Shown here one piece after another: positions 1-9,334 of a stretch of 64,000 bases of DNA. The position numbers were made by a program, and so were the translations under genes. The DNA lies in the NCBI GenBank assembly GCA_951799405.1, contig OX637341.1:19087659-19151658 (forward strand). Reading direction: 5' to 3'. Each line of letters begins with the position of its first letter. Within the stretch, counting starts at the first letter, position 1. Origin of the DNA: Agapetus fuscipes. Taxonomy: Eukaryota; Arthropoda; Insecta; Trichoptera; Glossosomatidae. The notes under the pieces are model-generated. The model saw nothing but the letters and a program-made list of their open reading frames with translations, was not told the DNA's origin and did not search any database.

Positions 1-168
1 GTTGCGTTGCAAAAGCGACACATGACAACTTTTTCGCACAATTTCTAACAAAAGTACGAAAATTCGCGATATTTTGCGTAAAACCTCAAATTTCGCGTTA
101 TTCGCGTAAAAACATCAAAATTCGCGAATAAATTCGTTTTATCGCGATCGCGAAATTTTCCAGTCCCT
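1..168. repeat. Possible end of a DNA transposon, rich in TTCGCG motifs
   Basis: AT-rich sequence with repeated TTCGCG words, ending in a run close to CGCGAAATTTTCCAGTCCCTA, directly abutting a LINE A fragment. Read on the minus strand the edge starts TAGGGACTGGAAAATTTCGCG, which looks like a hAT-type terminal repeat. The other end lies outside the window, so this is tentative. Confidence 0.3.
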
Positions 169-210
169 ACCTATAAGTCAAGGAACATACACAACAAATT
201 ACATTTACGT
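169..210 (-). repeat. LINE A 3' UTR fragment
   Basis: ACCTATAAGTCAAGGAACAT followed by ACAACAAATTACATT matches the start of the LINE A 3' UTR in other minus-strand copies (for example near 16160-16200). Confidence 0.5.
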
Positions 211-889
211 ATTATACGTAGACTTATTTTACGTTTTTCATGTTTTTTCATATATATATATTTTTAATTTTTTTTTTATTAATACAACACATTTTTTTTT
301 AAACTTATTTATATAACATAATAATATATATACGAGTATATTCTCCTTTCTATTCCAATATCAAATATTTTAGCTTCACATGTTTGTACAATGAATTCTC
401 TTCAATGAAATATTTCTCTAAATTTACAGTAAAATTTCTTGCCATGTTACAGATTCAAAAATTAGAAATTGTACCTTTTTCATCCCTTAGGGAAATATGC
501 CAGAAATTATTCGGATGTGTTCGTACAAGGGATGATTTTAAAATAAACATTAACTCCATGATATTCAGGCGTTTTTATTTTATTTTCAACAAACAGATCG
601 GTCCGCATCTTCAGACATTTTTTAATAAGCTTAAGAAACCAGTGAAAGGCATTTTTTTTTTCAGAAAATCGAAGGACACACTATTAAAAAACGATAAACC
701 TGATGTAAAAAATAAACCTAAGCCCCCTTATTCATTCAAATGTTTTCATATTTAAACCAGTTCAGTTTAATTTAGGTAACACCCATCTTATGAATAAGGC
801 TGAAATATTTGATCATTTTCGTGTGTTTATTGCATTTTTCTCATTAGCTATAAGAAAGTCATAAAGTTCAATATTTCTTAGGCATATCT

Positions 890-912
890 GTATATATATA
901 TATATATATATC
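890..912. repeat. (TA)n microsatellite
   Basis: A short uninterrupted TA dinucleotide run. Confidence 0.9.
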
Positions 913-943
913 AGGCTTATTTATTTTTAATTGCACATAATAA

Positions 944-1115
944 GAGAGCGCCTTTTTGTGTGTGTCACACCTCAAGGGCCCTCTCCGATCACGGATAAGT
1001 CTTTTTGAAAAGATGCGTCTTGAGAGCTCCGCGAAATATGCCCATAGATTTGGAGTTCTTCACTCCGGGTGGCAGTCTGTTCCACTCCACCGGACCCGCA
1101 ACACAGAAAGCACAT
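944..1115 (-). mobile_element. LINE C, 3'-terminal fragment
   Basis: Translated on the minus strand this gives the LINE C C-terminus (VAGPVEWNRLPPGVKNSKSM type) followed by the family's 3' end with CCCTTGAGGTGTGACACAC and GGCGCTCTC-like words. It is nearly the same as the plus-strand copy at 3560-3770. The copy is 5' truncated. Confidence 0.75.
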
Positions 1116-1164
1116 AAACTTAAACGTAACGCAACGCAAAAAAACGCAACTAAGCTTTACATAA

Positions 1165-1350
1165 TATAGAGCAATTTTTTTCGCGTTATCCCCGAAGGGA
1201 TCGCATGTGGTGAGTTGAACCTATTTATTTTTACAGGCAAGGGGGCCGGCCTTACGCCAACGACTTCATTTGAAGTGGGGGTTTCCCAGCTCCTGAGAGG
1301 GCTGGTTCTCATTTCTTGTGAAGGCTGAGTAAACCTTAACTTGAAATTGA
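1165..1350 (+). repeat. Composite repeat: unit R followed by a SINE2 body piece
   Basis: The first part (GCGTTATCCCCGAAGGG through ACCTATTTATTTTTACAGGC) recurs near 17478-17600, 33215-33345 and 48380-48465. The second part (CCTTACGCCAAC, CAGCTCCTGAG, GAAGGCTGAGTAA) matches the SINE2 body at 23920-24000. Function unknown. Confidence 0.5.
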
Positions 1351-1725
1351 GAAAATTTAATTTAAGGTTGTCTAAAAAAAGTTAGTTTTATTAAATATTA
1401 AAAATCACACTGCTAATATGCAAACTTTATAAAATAAAAAAATGTGTACAGGTTGTACAACTCAAATCTTTATCAAATCATTGAACATCGTAGGGTTAAC
1501 GTGACCCTTTACAAAGAAACCAAAGGGATTGAATTTGGATTTGGAAATTGTTTGCTTTTTGGGGTCAGGTATGTGTACGGCGTTTTAATGTGGGGTTGAC
1601 AGACTGATATTCAGATATAACAAGTAAAAACATTTTGTCAAATATATACGATTTTACTTTTGAATTATTTCGGTTCTATAAATGTTTCTTTAATATTTCA
1701 TATATTTTACAATAAATTTTATTTT

Positions 1726-1900
1726 GAAAGCTCGTATTTCATGCATGCACATGCTGCATGTGTTTTGTGAACAAACAACATAATACAAAACCTGACGTGA
1801 ATATAAAAATTGAAACTTCTGCCGTCTTTCCCGCAACAGGATGGCATTGGCAAAAGTGAACCAAGTTTGTACAGCACGATGGGTAGGCCTACATATTATA
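1726..1900 (-). repeat. LINE A 3' UTR, degraded copy
   Basis: Recognisable words on the minus strand are the GCATGCAC/ACATGC region, the CCGTCTTTCCCGCAACAGGATGGCATTGGCAAA segment (stem-loop region of the UTR) and a diverged GGTTCACTTTGCC block. Confidence 0.55.
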
Positions 1901-2454
1901 CTACTACAAACCAACATAATATAGATACTAATGTATTTTTAGCATGATAACCTATTGGAAAGCAATAAACATACTTTATGTAACAATCTTCCAACGAATA
2001 TTTCGTATCTTATTCAGTACTGAACGTTTCGTATAAACTCAACCAAAAATGTATACAAAATTAAATGCTCGCAAGAGATGCTGTTTTAGATTCCATGTGT
2101 TTTTGGTCAAATCTTCAGTTGAGTTTACACTCAATGTTGTATACTTGGAGCAGATACAGATATTTATTGTCATCGCGATAAATAGTAAACGGTTACGTTC
2201 CCGTAATTGGCTCCGTAAATTGCGCGGGAATTACCGAAACCGGATGACGGATTTTTCCACGTGAAATTGCGAAATTTATACGTGGATTACGAGTCGCACG
2301 TGATCTGAAACCAAAACCATAATGACAATATTACAATTCATCTTGTTTCAGTTCTATTCATATCGGAGATTACCAATCCTACAGTTTTTTTATTGCTGCG
2401 TAATAATAGCGTTTCAATCATAATAGCGTTTTTTTTCATAGATTTGTGAAGATT

Positions 2455-2508
2455 GAGGAGATTGTGAAAGAATGGGATATACAAAGCGAGCGTAAAAGAA
2501 GAAACCTG
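2455..2508 (+). repeat. LINE B ORF fragment, about 50 bp
   Basis: GATTGTGAAAGAATGGGATA and the following GCGTAAAAGAAGAA match the plus-strand LINE B copy at 29705-29750, which encodes EIVKEWDIQSERKRR. It is too short to be functional. Confidence 0.55.
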
Positions 2509-2694
2509 TTTTCCTGATGAGTCCCGAATTGTGTATCGGTGTTCTCTCAACAAACACATTTTGTCCAAAACCACATCCTTGATCTACTCCATCTCACTAT
2601 GTCCTCAATTTCACAGACTTTCTAGATGTGTTCATTGCAGACGCAACCTAGCAATGCTCTTTATTTTGTAATAATCTTTTTTTTTTGTCCGCAG

Positions 2695-2839
2695 GCTTTC
2701 GAGGAGCTGGAAGACTTGCTCTCCAAGCACAACATCTGCATCGCCATCAAGGAAAAGTTGGTGAAGGATTCAGGGGTGGCGGAGGAAATAGCTTACGACA
2801 ACCTGGTCATGAAGCTGATGACCAAACCAAGAGCCAGAG
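2695..2839 (+). CDS. Internal exon of a metabotropic glutamate receptor (extracellular ligand-binding domain)
   Basis: This 145-bp exon is preceded by a long T-rich tract and GCAG acceptor (AG at 2693-2694) and followed by the donor GTGAGC (GT at 2840-2841). It starts in phase 0 with AFEELEDLLSKHN, continues CIAIKEKLVKDSGV and ends near KPRARG, with one base left over (phase 1). The wording matches the Venus-flytrap amino-terminal domain of arthropod metabotropic glutamate receptors (class C G-protein-coupled receptors), in the part after lobe 1 where an 'IKAFEEL' helix leads to the 'CIA' strand. The receptor senses glutamate at the cell surface. Codon use is GC-richer than the flanks, as expected of a conserved exon. 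No other exon of the gene is visible in the window. Family assignment is from recall; the exact paralogue (mGluRA-like or mangetout-like) is undecided. Confidence 0.8.
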
Positions 2840-3000
2840 GTGAGCTAAGCCACGATCTATCCATCTAATTATGTTTTGTCAATATCCTGGTGTAATCAAC
2901 TGTTTTATATTAAAGCGTTGATAGTCTAGTGGTTGCAAATTCAGATTATGGATTAGAAGGTGCCAGCAGGCAATTGACTTTTCGCTTTGCTAGAAAATTG

Positions 3001-3055
3001 GTCCGCAACGGTTTTAGACGAGCGTGCTTTTGCAGTGGTAGCTCCAAAGGCATTT
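3001..3055 (+). repeat. LINE C-like C-terminal scrap
   Basis: GACGAGCGTGCTTTTGCAGT and the next bases encode DERAFAVVAPKA, the same motif as in the LINE C C-termini at 3587, 8352 and 56955. No flanking element structure is retained. Confidence 0.45.
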
Positions 3056-3495
3056 ATTTATTTACCAAGTATGTACAGGACTGACAGTGAGACACCAAAA
3101 CGTCACAATACATATAACATTGCAGACATAAGAGAACAATACACAGATACATAATTCTACGCATCCACACGTCGTTCTAATAAACATACAGACTCTGATA
3201 GTAAGCGATCCACACCAGTTGTAAATATATACAGGTGTGGGGCTGAGGAGGTCAGAGTATTGAGCAGCGACAGCGCACGCAGTACCCGAGACTGGCGGAG
3301 AACATTGGTTCGGCAGGCGGGGATCGCGAAAAGATCATGACTTCTTGCTCTGCTATAATTGCTAGGGGCGTAAAGCTGTAGAGTCCGTCCCAGCAGTGGC
3401 GAGCAATCAATTTTTCCACGAAGTACGTTAATTATAAATTTGAGTAGGGCCATATCTCGTCTCAACTCTAATGAATCGAATCCGAGATGACTCTG
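3056..3495 (-). mobile_element. LINE (CR1/Jockey-type) C-terminal fragment with 3' UTR
   Basis: The minus-strand frame between about 3490 and 3160 reads LGFDSLELRRDMALLKF, then INVLRGKIDCSPLLGR and SHDLFAIPACRTN. This is the region after the reverse transcriptase core in CR1/Jockey-type LINEs (SLExRRxxxxLxFxxKxLxGxID pattern). Its 3' end reaches the (AAATAAATA) tail at about 3056-3065. It abuts an oppositely oriented LINE C 3' end. Confidence 0.65.
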
Positions 3496-3499
3496 AAGA

Positions 3500-3790
3500 A
3501 TTTTTGTGGGGTATAGAAAGGGCATGGAACTGACTGCCATCTGTTCGCTGCCATCTGACTGCCGTCAGATTCGTACAAATTTCGGAGACCGCGCTTTCCG
3601 TGTTGCGGGTCCGGTGGAGTGGAACAGACTGCCACCCGGAGTGAAGAACTCCAAATCTATGGATGTATTTCGCGGAGCACTCAAGACACACCTTTTAAGA
3701 AAGTCTTATCCATGATCGGAGAGGGCCCTTGAGGTGTGACACACACAAAAACGGCGCTCTCTTATCATTTGTAATTTAAAATAAATTAGC
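3500..3790 (+). mobile_element. LINE C, 3'-terminal fragment
   Basis: The plus-strand frame ends in FGDRAFRVAGPVEWNRLPP, then VKNSKSMDVFRGALKTHLL and a stop near 3715. The pattern DRAFxVAGPxxWNxLP is the usual extreme C-terminus of CR1/L2-type LINE proteins. The stop is followed by the conserved LINE C 3' end (GGGCCCTTGAGGTGTGACAC ... AACGGCGCTCTC). The copy is 5' truncated. Confidence 0.75.
3725..3763 (+). repeat. LINE C 3'-terminal hairpin
   Basis: GAGGGCCC at the start and GGCGCTCTC at the end bracket a CA-rich loop. The same arrangement (AGCGCC ... GGCGCT) recurs at 8490-8515, 9481-9520 and 57100-57133. It is probably the RNA structure recognised by the LINE reverse transcriptase. Confidence 0.45.
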
Positions 3791-3964
3791 CTGATATTAT
3801 TATTATATTATTATTATCTGTGGTTTGAAAGTTTACCGACAGCAGTCACCACAACAGATGTCTCAATACCGATCTGTTCACACAGTCTTTTGGGACAACC
3901 TTTGAGTGACAGTGTCACGAAACGGTGAAAGAAAAAGTCTAATTTATCATTATCATCATTATAT

Positions 3965-4350
3965 TATTTATTTTTTAAATGGATTTGTAAAGAGGAATGC
4001 AATTCACCAACCTATTCTGTCTGGCCAGAAACAGGTATAAATATCATCAATTAGTAATTCATTATTGTTTATATTAATAAATGTGAATCCCTCACCACAC
4101 ACAAGAGCTTTGACTCTTTTTGGTGAAGTACAGCATATAAAACAATTGAATTATTATGTAGTAGAAATAAGTTTAAAAAAAATCAAAATGTACTAAAAAT
4201 GTCTTGTATTAATAAAAAAAAAAAAAAAAAAAAAATGACATCTGTTGAACCAGGGTCAAAGTTAAAGTCAAGTGACCCAAGCTGGGATAGAACCACGATA
4301 GAACCAACCTTATTCTATTCCAAATACGCTATAAAGATCGGCCACTTGGT
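3965..4350 (-). mobile_element. SINE3-like tRNA-derived element
   Basis: On the minus strand this reads a tRNA-like head (GATGGGACCAAGTGGCCGAT ... GGTTCTATCCC) followed by TTTGACCCTGGTTCAACAGA and a body ending in a TTGGTGAATTGC-like stretch. The plus-strand copy at 6975-7180 has the same order. A long A run sits at 4207-4233. Boundaries are approximate. Confidence 0.45.
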
Positions 4351-4399
4351 CCCATCCGCCAAAACACCGACAATCATCATAATATACTCATCACCTGCA

Positions 4400-4945
4400 C
4401 TTAATTAATGATAAACAACACATATATAGGTAGGTACATGAGATATACATATTAGGCACGAAAAGTTTATAAAACAACTATTAGCATAGCTTGAATACGC
4501 TTTAAATTTTGCCGAATTTTCTTAAATTTTACACGTAGTGGAATTTATTTAGGATTTAATTATTACTTAGACCTGCAACTACAATTTTGTTTTTATGAGA
4601 ACGCTCTCGATTTTACAATAATATTCCTGTTGAAAGCGTTTGTATTCCCTTAGCTTCCGGCCGCGATATAAAAGCATTGCAAACTTTCTGAACACCAATA
4701 ATCGCCTTTTTAAAGTTGCACCTCGGCCCGTTGCAACTTGTATACGATAGCGCTCCTTTTTGATATCGGGCCAACGTTAAAGTGGTCGTATACCAAGTTT
4801 TCCGGACAAGTTTGTCGCAACGATGTCGGACAAATTGATCCCAGCTGAGTAATAGTGATACGAAATTCCGCACTTATAAAGGACAATCTTAGAACTCAGA
4901 TTATACCCGGCAATTTAACCAAGGGTAACCAAGGGTAATTTAACA
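4400..4945. other. No gene seen
   Basis: Unique-looking DNA with a somewhat GC-richer island at 4650-4880. I see no conserved protein, RNA or repeat here. Confidence 0.4.
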
Positions 4946-5014
4946 CAAGGTAACCATCTGAAGTTGAATGCAAGTAAGACGAAAGTATAGATTTTTGAAA
5001 GAGATGATGAAAGT

Positions 5015-5683
5015 ATGAATTATGAATTTAAAATTAATGGAATGAATGTTGATGTCGTAAATGAGTTTGTATACCTGGGAAGTAAGTTTGAAAAAGATGG
5101 AAGAATGACCGGTGAATTTGAAAGAAGAGTAATGAAGGGCAGGTGTGTACTGGGTGCCACAGCTTGTATCGCCAAAAATCAAAACATATCTAAAAATGCT
5201 CGATTGGCGGTACGCAGTGGCATACTTTTACCCACCTTGATGTATGGAAGCGAGGCCTGGACGGTGAATGAAAGTGAAATTAGTAAAGTCCATACTGTTT
5301 AAATGGACTTTCTAAAAAGTATGATTGGGAAAAAACGGAGTGACAGGGTGAGGAATGATTTTGTAAGAGAAGAATGTGGTGCAAGAGAAAGTGTGAAAGT
5401 GAAGATTAAAAGAAGTTTGTTAAGATGGTTTGGGCATATGGAGAGAATGAATGAGGAAAGACTGACGAAGAAAGTATATGTTGGTAGAATAGATGGATGT
5501 CGTGGTAGAGGAAGACCGAGAAAGGTATGGATGGACCAAATATCCGAAATTGCGAATGAATGGAATATCCAGAGTCATAATAAAAGAAAAGCCTGTATGA
5601 AGAAAATTATGACTCTGGAGGAAATGAAAGAAGTATGTAAGGACAGAAAGAAATGGCGGTTGATCTGTAATGTTGGCGGCTAG
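5015..5683 (+). pseudogene. LINE A reverse transcriptase C-terminal region, one in-frame stop
   Basis: A single frame encodes NGMNVDVVNEFVYLGSKF, LPTLMYGSEAWTVNESEI, then after a TAA at 5300-5302 continues MDFLKSMIGKKRSDR, LLRWFGHMERMNEERLTKK, GCRGRGRPRKVWMDQISEI and the end RKKWRLICNVGG. Other copies have GAA (Glu) where this copy has TAA, so it is a simple nonsense mutation. The region is the thumb and C-terminal part of an RTE-like endonuclease-reverse transcriptase; the catalytic YADD lies upstream and is lost by truncation. Confidence 0.85.
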
Positions 5684-6040
5684 GGTTTATTAAATTGGAA
5701 TTTGTTTTATTTGTAAATGGATATTTTGTATTTGGATATTATTATTTAGTGATGTATAAAATGTAATTTGTCGTGTGTGTGTGTTCCTTGACTTATAGGT
5801 TGGTATGCGGCTGACCACCCATGCTGTAAAAATGGTTCACTTTGCCAATGTCACCCCTGTCTCAGGGAAGGACGGCAAGAGTTGCAGGGTGTATGTCCAT
5901 TTGAGATTTGGTTTTTATGTTGTAGGTTCACATGAGGCATGTGCAAGCGCGAACTTGTACGTGTCTGGTTGTGAGAATGCATGTAATGTGAATCTCCAAT
6001 GTAACATATCTTTGCAACTTAGATTAGATTAGATTAGAAT
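5684..6040 (+). repeat. LINE A 3' UTR (reference copy)
   Basis: Contains CCTTGACTTATAGGTTGG, GGCTGACCACCCATGCTG, the stem-loop region TTTGCCAATGTCACCCCTG ... CAGGGAAGGACGGCAA, the GGCATGTGCAAGCGCGAAC region and a (GATTA)n tail. More than twenty partial copies occur in the window in both orientations. Confidence 0.85.
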
Positions 6041-6055
6041 CATAATGTCTGGTTG

Positions 6056-6458
6056 ATAGTGTTACGATTTTTGGTTCGGATACTTTAAAATAAAACACTA
6101 CTCTTCTTTTTACTTATTTATTTTACGCGTTTATATTTATTTTTACAAATACACTTTCATTTATTTCATTACACTGGTTTTAGTTCACTGGTCAAATTTG
6201 TTCGATGTATTGGTGAAGCTCGCAGATGACTGACTGACTAGTGCAAGCAACTTGCACCCTTTTTATACTAAGAAGATAGAACTGTTGAGAACACATTTTT
6301 GCTAGACTGTTCTCGAAGCACATACATAATTAAAGTAATCTAGTGACTTCTCTATGTACACACAATTATAAATCCTACCCACCAATACAATAAAGAATTC
6401 CTATAGCTAATACTTATACATATTTTAATATTTACATTACCTATTTACATAACAATAG
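6056..6458 (-). mobile_element. Solo LTR of a gypsy-type element with ATAG target duplication
   Basis: The LTR is 6060-6454 (395 bp), flanked by ATAG at 6056-6059 and 6455-6458. On the minus strand it begins TGTTATGTAAATA and ends CGTAACA, the same ends as the intact gypsy LTRs at 49286 and 55976. It contains a TATAAAAAGG box and, about 30 bp on, a TCAGTCAGT initiator-like run, then AATAAA-type signals. It sits just after the tail of the LINE A copy. A solo LTR forms by recombination between the two LTRs of a full element. Confidence 0.85.
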
Positions 6459-6679
6459 AATAATAATGTTTTCAGAAATGTTTTTTTTTTGTTTTTGTGT
6501 TAATTTTGACCACAAAATCATAGTTTCAGGTAGGTGCCCTCTACCATCAATGAAATGAAGTTCAACTTTTTTGTGAACAGTAACTTACACATTGGCTGGT
6601 TTATTTACAATAATTATAACTACACAGTTATTTTTTTTATCGGATATTACACGAACCGTTATAAGAGAACTAACATTAT

Positions 6680-6721
6680 TCTCGACTTTTCGTTAGCGGC
6701 GTAGCTAACGTCTTCAGGAGA
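6680..6721 (-). ncRNA. Hammerhead ribozyme-like motif (minimal type I)
   Basis: On the minus strand: stem I TCTC, box CTGAAGA, stem II GTTAGC/GCTAAC with loop, box GAAAAGTC, stem I partner GAGA. The closing A-U pair with a 2-base loop would be a minimal stem III, as in Penelope-like element ribozymes. There is one extra base between CTGAAGA and stem II, so activity is uncertain. Confidence 0.5.
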
Positions 6722-6814
6722 CACCTTCTCTGCACGACGACTGATGTTGAACTCATGTTCATCCTCAGTATTCGTGGTCTGATGTTCATCCTCAGTCATC
6801 ATGCAGAGAGAGTG

Positions 6815-6856
6815 TCTCCTGAAGATGTTAGCTACGTCGCTAACGAAACGTCGAGA
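6815..6856 (+). ncRNA. Hammerhead ribozyme-like motif (minimal type I)
   Basis: Stem I TCTC (6815-6818), CTGAAGA (6819-6825), stem II GTTAGC/GCTAAC, GAAACGTC (6845-6852), stem I partner GAGA (6853-6856). Predicted cleavage is after the C of GTC at 6852. One extra base (T) lies between CTGAAGA and stem II. Confidence 0.5.
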
Positions 6857-6959
6857 TTAATGTAAGTTCTTATAACGGTTTATTAACGGTTAATATCCGA
6901 TAAAAAAAAATTAAGTGTGTAGTTATAATTATTATTGTAAAAATGTCGAACGACCGTTA

Positions 6960-7185
6960 TTCCAATCTGAAATGACCACTTGGGCATCAAGTCGCTAATC
7001 TTGCCTAGCGTATTAATAATTGGAAAAGAATAACGCTGGTTCGATTCCCGCCTGGCCGCCTGCGTATAACTTTGACCCTAGTTCAAAAGATGTGATTGAA
7101 TATTAATTAATATAAAATGATGATTTATTTATTGATACCTGTTTAAGGCTTGTAAAAATAGGTTAGTGAATTGCGATTCTCTACA
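6960..7185 (+). mobile_element. SINE3-like tRNA-derived element
   Basis: A tRNA-like head with box B GGTTCGATTCCC near 7031 is followed by TTTGACCCTAGTTCAAAAGA and a body ending in TAGGTTAGTGAATTGCGATT. The minus-strand copy at 3965-4350 shares this order. Confidence 0.5.
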
Positions 7186-7189
7186 AAAA

Positions 7190-7820
7190 ATATTTTTGAT
7201 GTTAAAATATTGGTTATTTTCACTAAATGCAGCCCATTCAGAGATAACGTTGGAAGAAGTGAAGCTGGTTTAACAAAACCACTGAAACCCTAACCAGAGC
7301 TGCATCATGTAAAGTAAAAATTTCACCTTTCAGTAAATAGCTGTACCTACTGTATGTATAGCACTACACAGTATGTATTTGTGTATGGAAGAGTCTAGCA
7401 ATTACTTGTGTGTGTGGAGTATTCTGGCGCAAACTTTACTATTTTCTATTTCTTGGCTAGTTAGGGACTAAGAGAGCATTTCCTTATAATAAATTCATAA
7501 ATTTTAACTTCTGAAAACTTCATCTCCGCTACTGCGCTGTCTAGGAGACTAAACTTCCTTCACTTATCATTTAAAATTTAAAACAAACTAGCGTAGAATT
7601 TTAACTACTTTTTTTAAAAATGTGATTCTTTTTTAAAGGCAAAAAAATACTTCCTTTCCTGTAGAGAAAGAACTCATTATGAAAGAAATATAAATGAGAA
7701 AAATGTAATACAGAATTTTACCTTCAAATAGATACTGTAAGATCTACGGACGCCCGTTGGGACATCAGACCATACCCTCGAGTAGAGATGTACATGGATA
7801 TGAAGTTTCAGATTTTATGA
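7190..7820. other. No gene seen
   Basis: AT-rich sequence. I see no coding motif, RNA gene or clear repeat. Confidence 0.35.
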
Positions 7821-7825
7821 ATATG

Positions 7826-8160
7826 GATACCGAAGTTCAGTCTAACACTTCGGACTCTGAATGGAAAGTTGTAGGTTTGAATCCCGGCAGAGTATAAGAT
7901 ATACAATAAAAAAAAAAACTATTTTCAAATATACGCGTTTTTCTGGGTTGAAAAATTCATAAACCTTTACCAAAGACCGGTCAATAAAGGTCCATCCAGC
8001 CTTTAAGTAACTGGATATTGCTAGAGTTCTGGCGCTTTATAGTGACGGACAACCTCATAAACACCTTTGCGGCACTTCAACAAGTGGCATATACTCCTAG
8101 AGTCTCTGAAATCTAGGGAGTCTCCCGCATAAGATTTCTTAAGAAAATCTCTACTCTCAA
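7826..8160 (+). mobile_element. SINE1, diverged copy
   Basis: Head (ACACTTCGGACTCTGAATGG, box B-like GGTTTGAATCCCGGC), body (CTGGGTTGAAAAATTCATAA, TTTACCAAAGACCGGTCAAT, CATCCAGCCT) and the second tail type ending CTAGGGAGTCTCCCGCATAA, GATTTCTTAAGAAAA. It lacks a clear box A. Confidence 0.7.
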
Positions 8161-8349
8161 ACTCATTATTGTGATAATGGTGACGACTAAGCTCATAGCC
8201 GGCTCTTGAGGTGTGATTTACGCAAAACAAATATAATTCGTAACGTCTACATTCACTAATCTTTGATTCCTCAGGGGAACAAACACTGAGATCAGCAGAG
8301 AACGGAGCGATAACCCTGCTAAATGAACCTAGAAGGAAAATTGCCACTG

Positions 8350-8540
8350 TTTTCGGAGACCGTGCTTTTGCGGTGGCCGGCCCTGCAACTTGGACTCACT
8401 GCCACCAGAAATCCGGAGGTCCAGGATGATTGAGGAGCTAAAGAGGAGGATGAAGACATACTTTTTTTTTAACTACTAAGCGCCCTTAAAGTGACATTGA
8501 GTCACGAAACGGCGCTGATAAAAGAAATCATTAAATATAA
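8350..8540 (+). mobile_element. LINE C, 3'-terminal fragment
   Basis: TTCGGAGACCGTGCTTTTGC and the following bases encode FGDRAFAVAGPAT, then a frame-broken remainder ends in AAGCGCCCTTAAAGTGACAT and CACGAAACGGCGCT, the LINE C terminal hairpin. Confidence 0.65.
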
Positions 8541-9045
8541 TTCCAAAAAAATTTACGTATTTTTTTACAAGGTTGAAAAACATCTTCATTGTTAATTTAT
8601 TGTTTAAATAAAAATTCCCTGGTTGGATATTTTAATAATTAAGTAACTTTGAGGGGCTCCATCCATTGTTAAGACGCTTTCCCTTCTTTGAAGAGAAACT
8701 CCCTCAAAGTGTTGGTTTGGAGGTCGGAGTTTGGTTCACCCAAGGAGCTGATAAATTATTTAATTAATTCTTGAAATATTCCCTGAGTAACTTTATTATT
8801 TCCCGCTTTAAAATGTTCAAAATGAATTCAAGTAGGACGGACGGCAGCCACTTTCTTTTCTTGTTATTTCCCGTTTTTGGTTTCGAATTGTTTTTTTTTT
8901 AATATTATTTTAAAGCCTTTGATCTTTTTGTGCAAAAACAAGTATTGAAAGTAAACAAATCGCAATTAAAAATAATGATGTAATTATTTTATACTTTTTG
9001 TTAAAAGCATCAACGTGAAAATTGAATAAAAATCACATTAAAAAT
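8541..9045. other. No gene seen
   Basis: AT-rich, with homopolymer runs. No supported feature. Confidence 0.35.
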
Positions 9046-9049
9046 TGGA

Positions 9050-9125
9050 TGAAACGGAATTTGAGACATTTTATCTCCAACGTTTCGTTGGTATCGTAAC
9101 CAACGTGCTCAGGAGACATATTCGT
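9050..9125 (-). repeat. Penelope/hammerhead-associated repeat fragment
   Basis: On the minus strand, TGTCTCCTGAGCACGTTGG ... ACCAACGAAACGTTGGAGA, followed by ATAAAATGTCTCAAATTCCG. It shares box order with the motifs at 6680, 6815 and 62383 but has its own stem sequence. Confidence 0.5.
9074..9116 (-). ncRNA. Hammerhead ribozyme-like motif, diverged
   Basis: Stem I TCTCC/GGAGA, box CTGAGCA (one change from CTGANGA), stem II GTTGGT/ACCAAC, box GAAACGTT. Stem II differs from the other copies but stays fully paired, which is covariation supporting a real fold. The changed core base may abolish cleavage. Confidence 0.4.
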
Positions 9126-9334
9126 CCCCTTAGTGCTTGTTTGTCTTATGTCTATGAGAGGTAATGTATCGATGTGTCTTATGAAAACTGAAAATTAATT
9201 TAAAACAACTCTCACATCATCCTGTTGCTCGTTTTTTTCTTAACTCAGATTGTGTAAAAATAACTTACAGATTATAGATTATTATCTATAATTTAAGTTG
9301 CCAAGATATATTCACATTCAAAACTCATGTCATG

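Larger units (their letters stand above)
4949..6045 (+). mobile_element. LINE A, 5'-truncated copy with full 3' UTR
   Basis: The copy begins inside the reverse transcriptase region (KLNASKTKV equivalent), continues to the C-terminus at 5683, then carries the ~350-bp 3' UTR ending in TTAGATTAGATTAGATTAGA. Tandem GATTA-type tails are typical of RTE-like LINEs. The coding part is broken by one stop codon (see the separate entry). Confidence 0.85.
6590..6935. mobile_element. Foldback element with two inverted hammerhead-like motifs
   Basis: Two arms (about 6600-6727 and 6809-6935) are near-perfect reverse complements: TTATCGGATATT ... CGTTATAAGAGAACT ... CTCGACTTTTCGTTAGC on the left, and the complement on the right. 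The centre holds GTTCATCCTCAGT repeats. A partial relative lies at 62290-62510. The hammerhead motifs suggest kinship with Penelope-like retroelement terminal repeats. Confidence 0.65.

Noticed and set aside
384..755. 123-codon open frame on the plus strand
   Set aside because: AT-rich, Phe/Lys-rich composition with no recognisable motif; probably chance.
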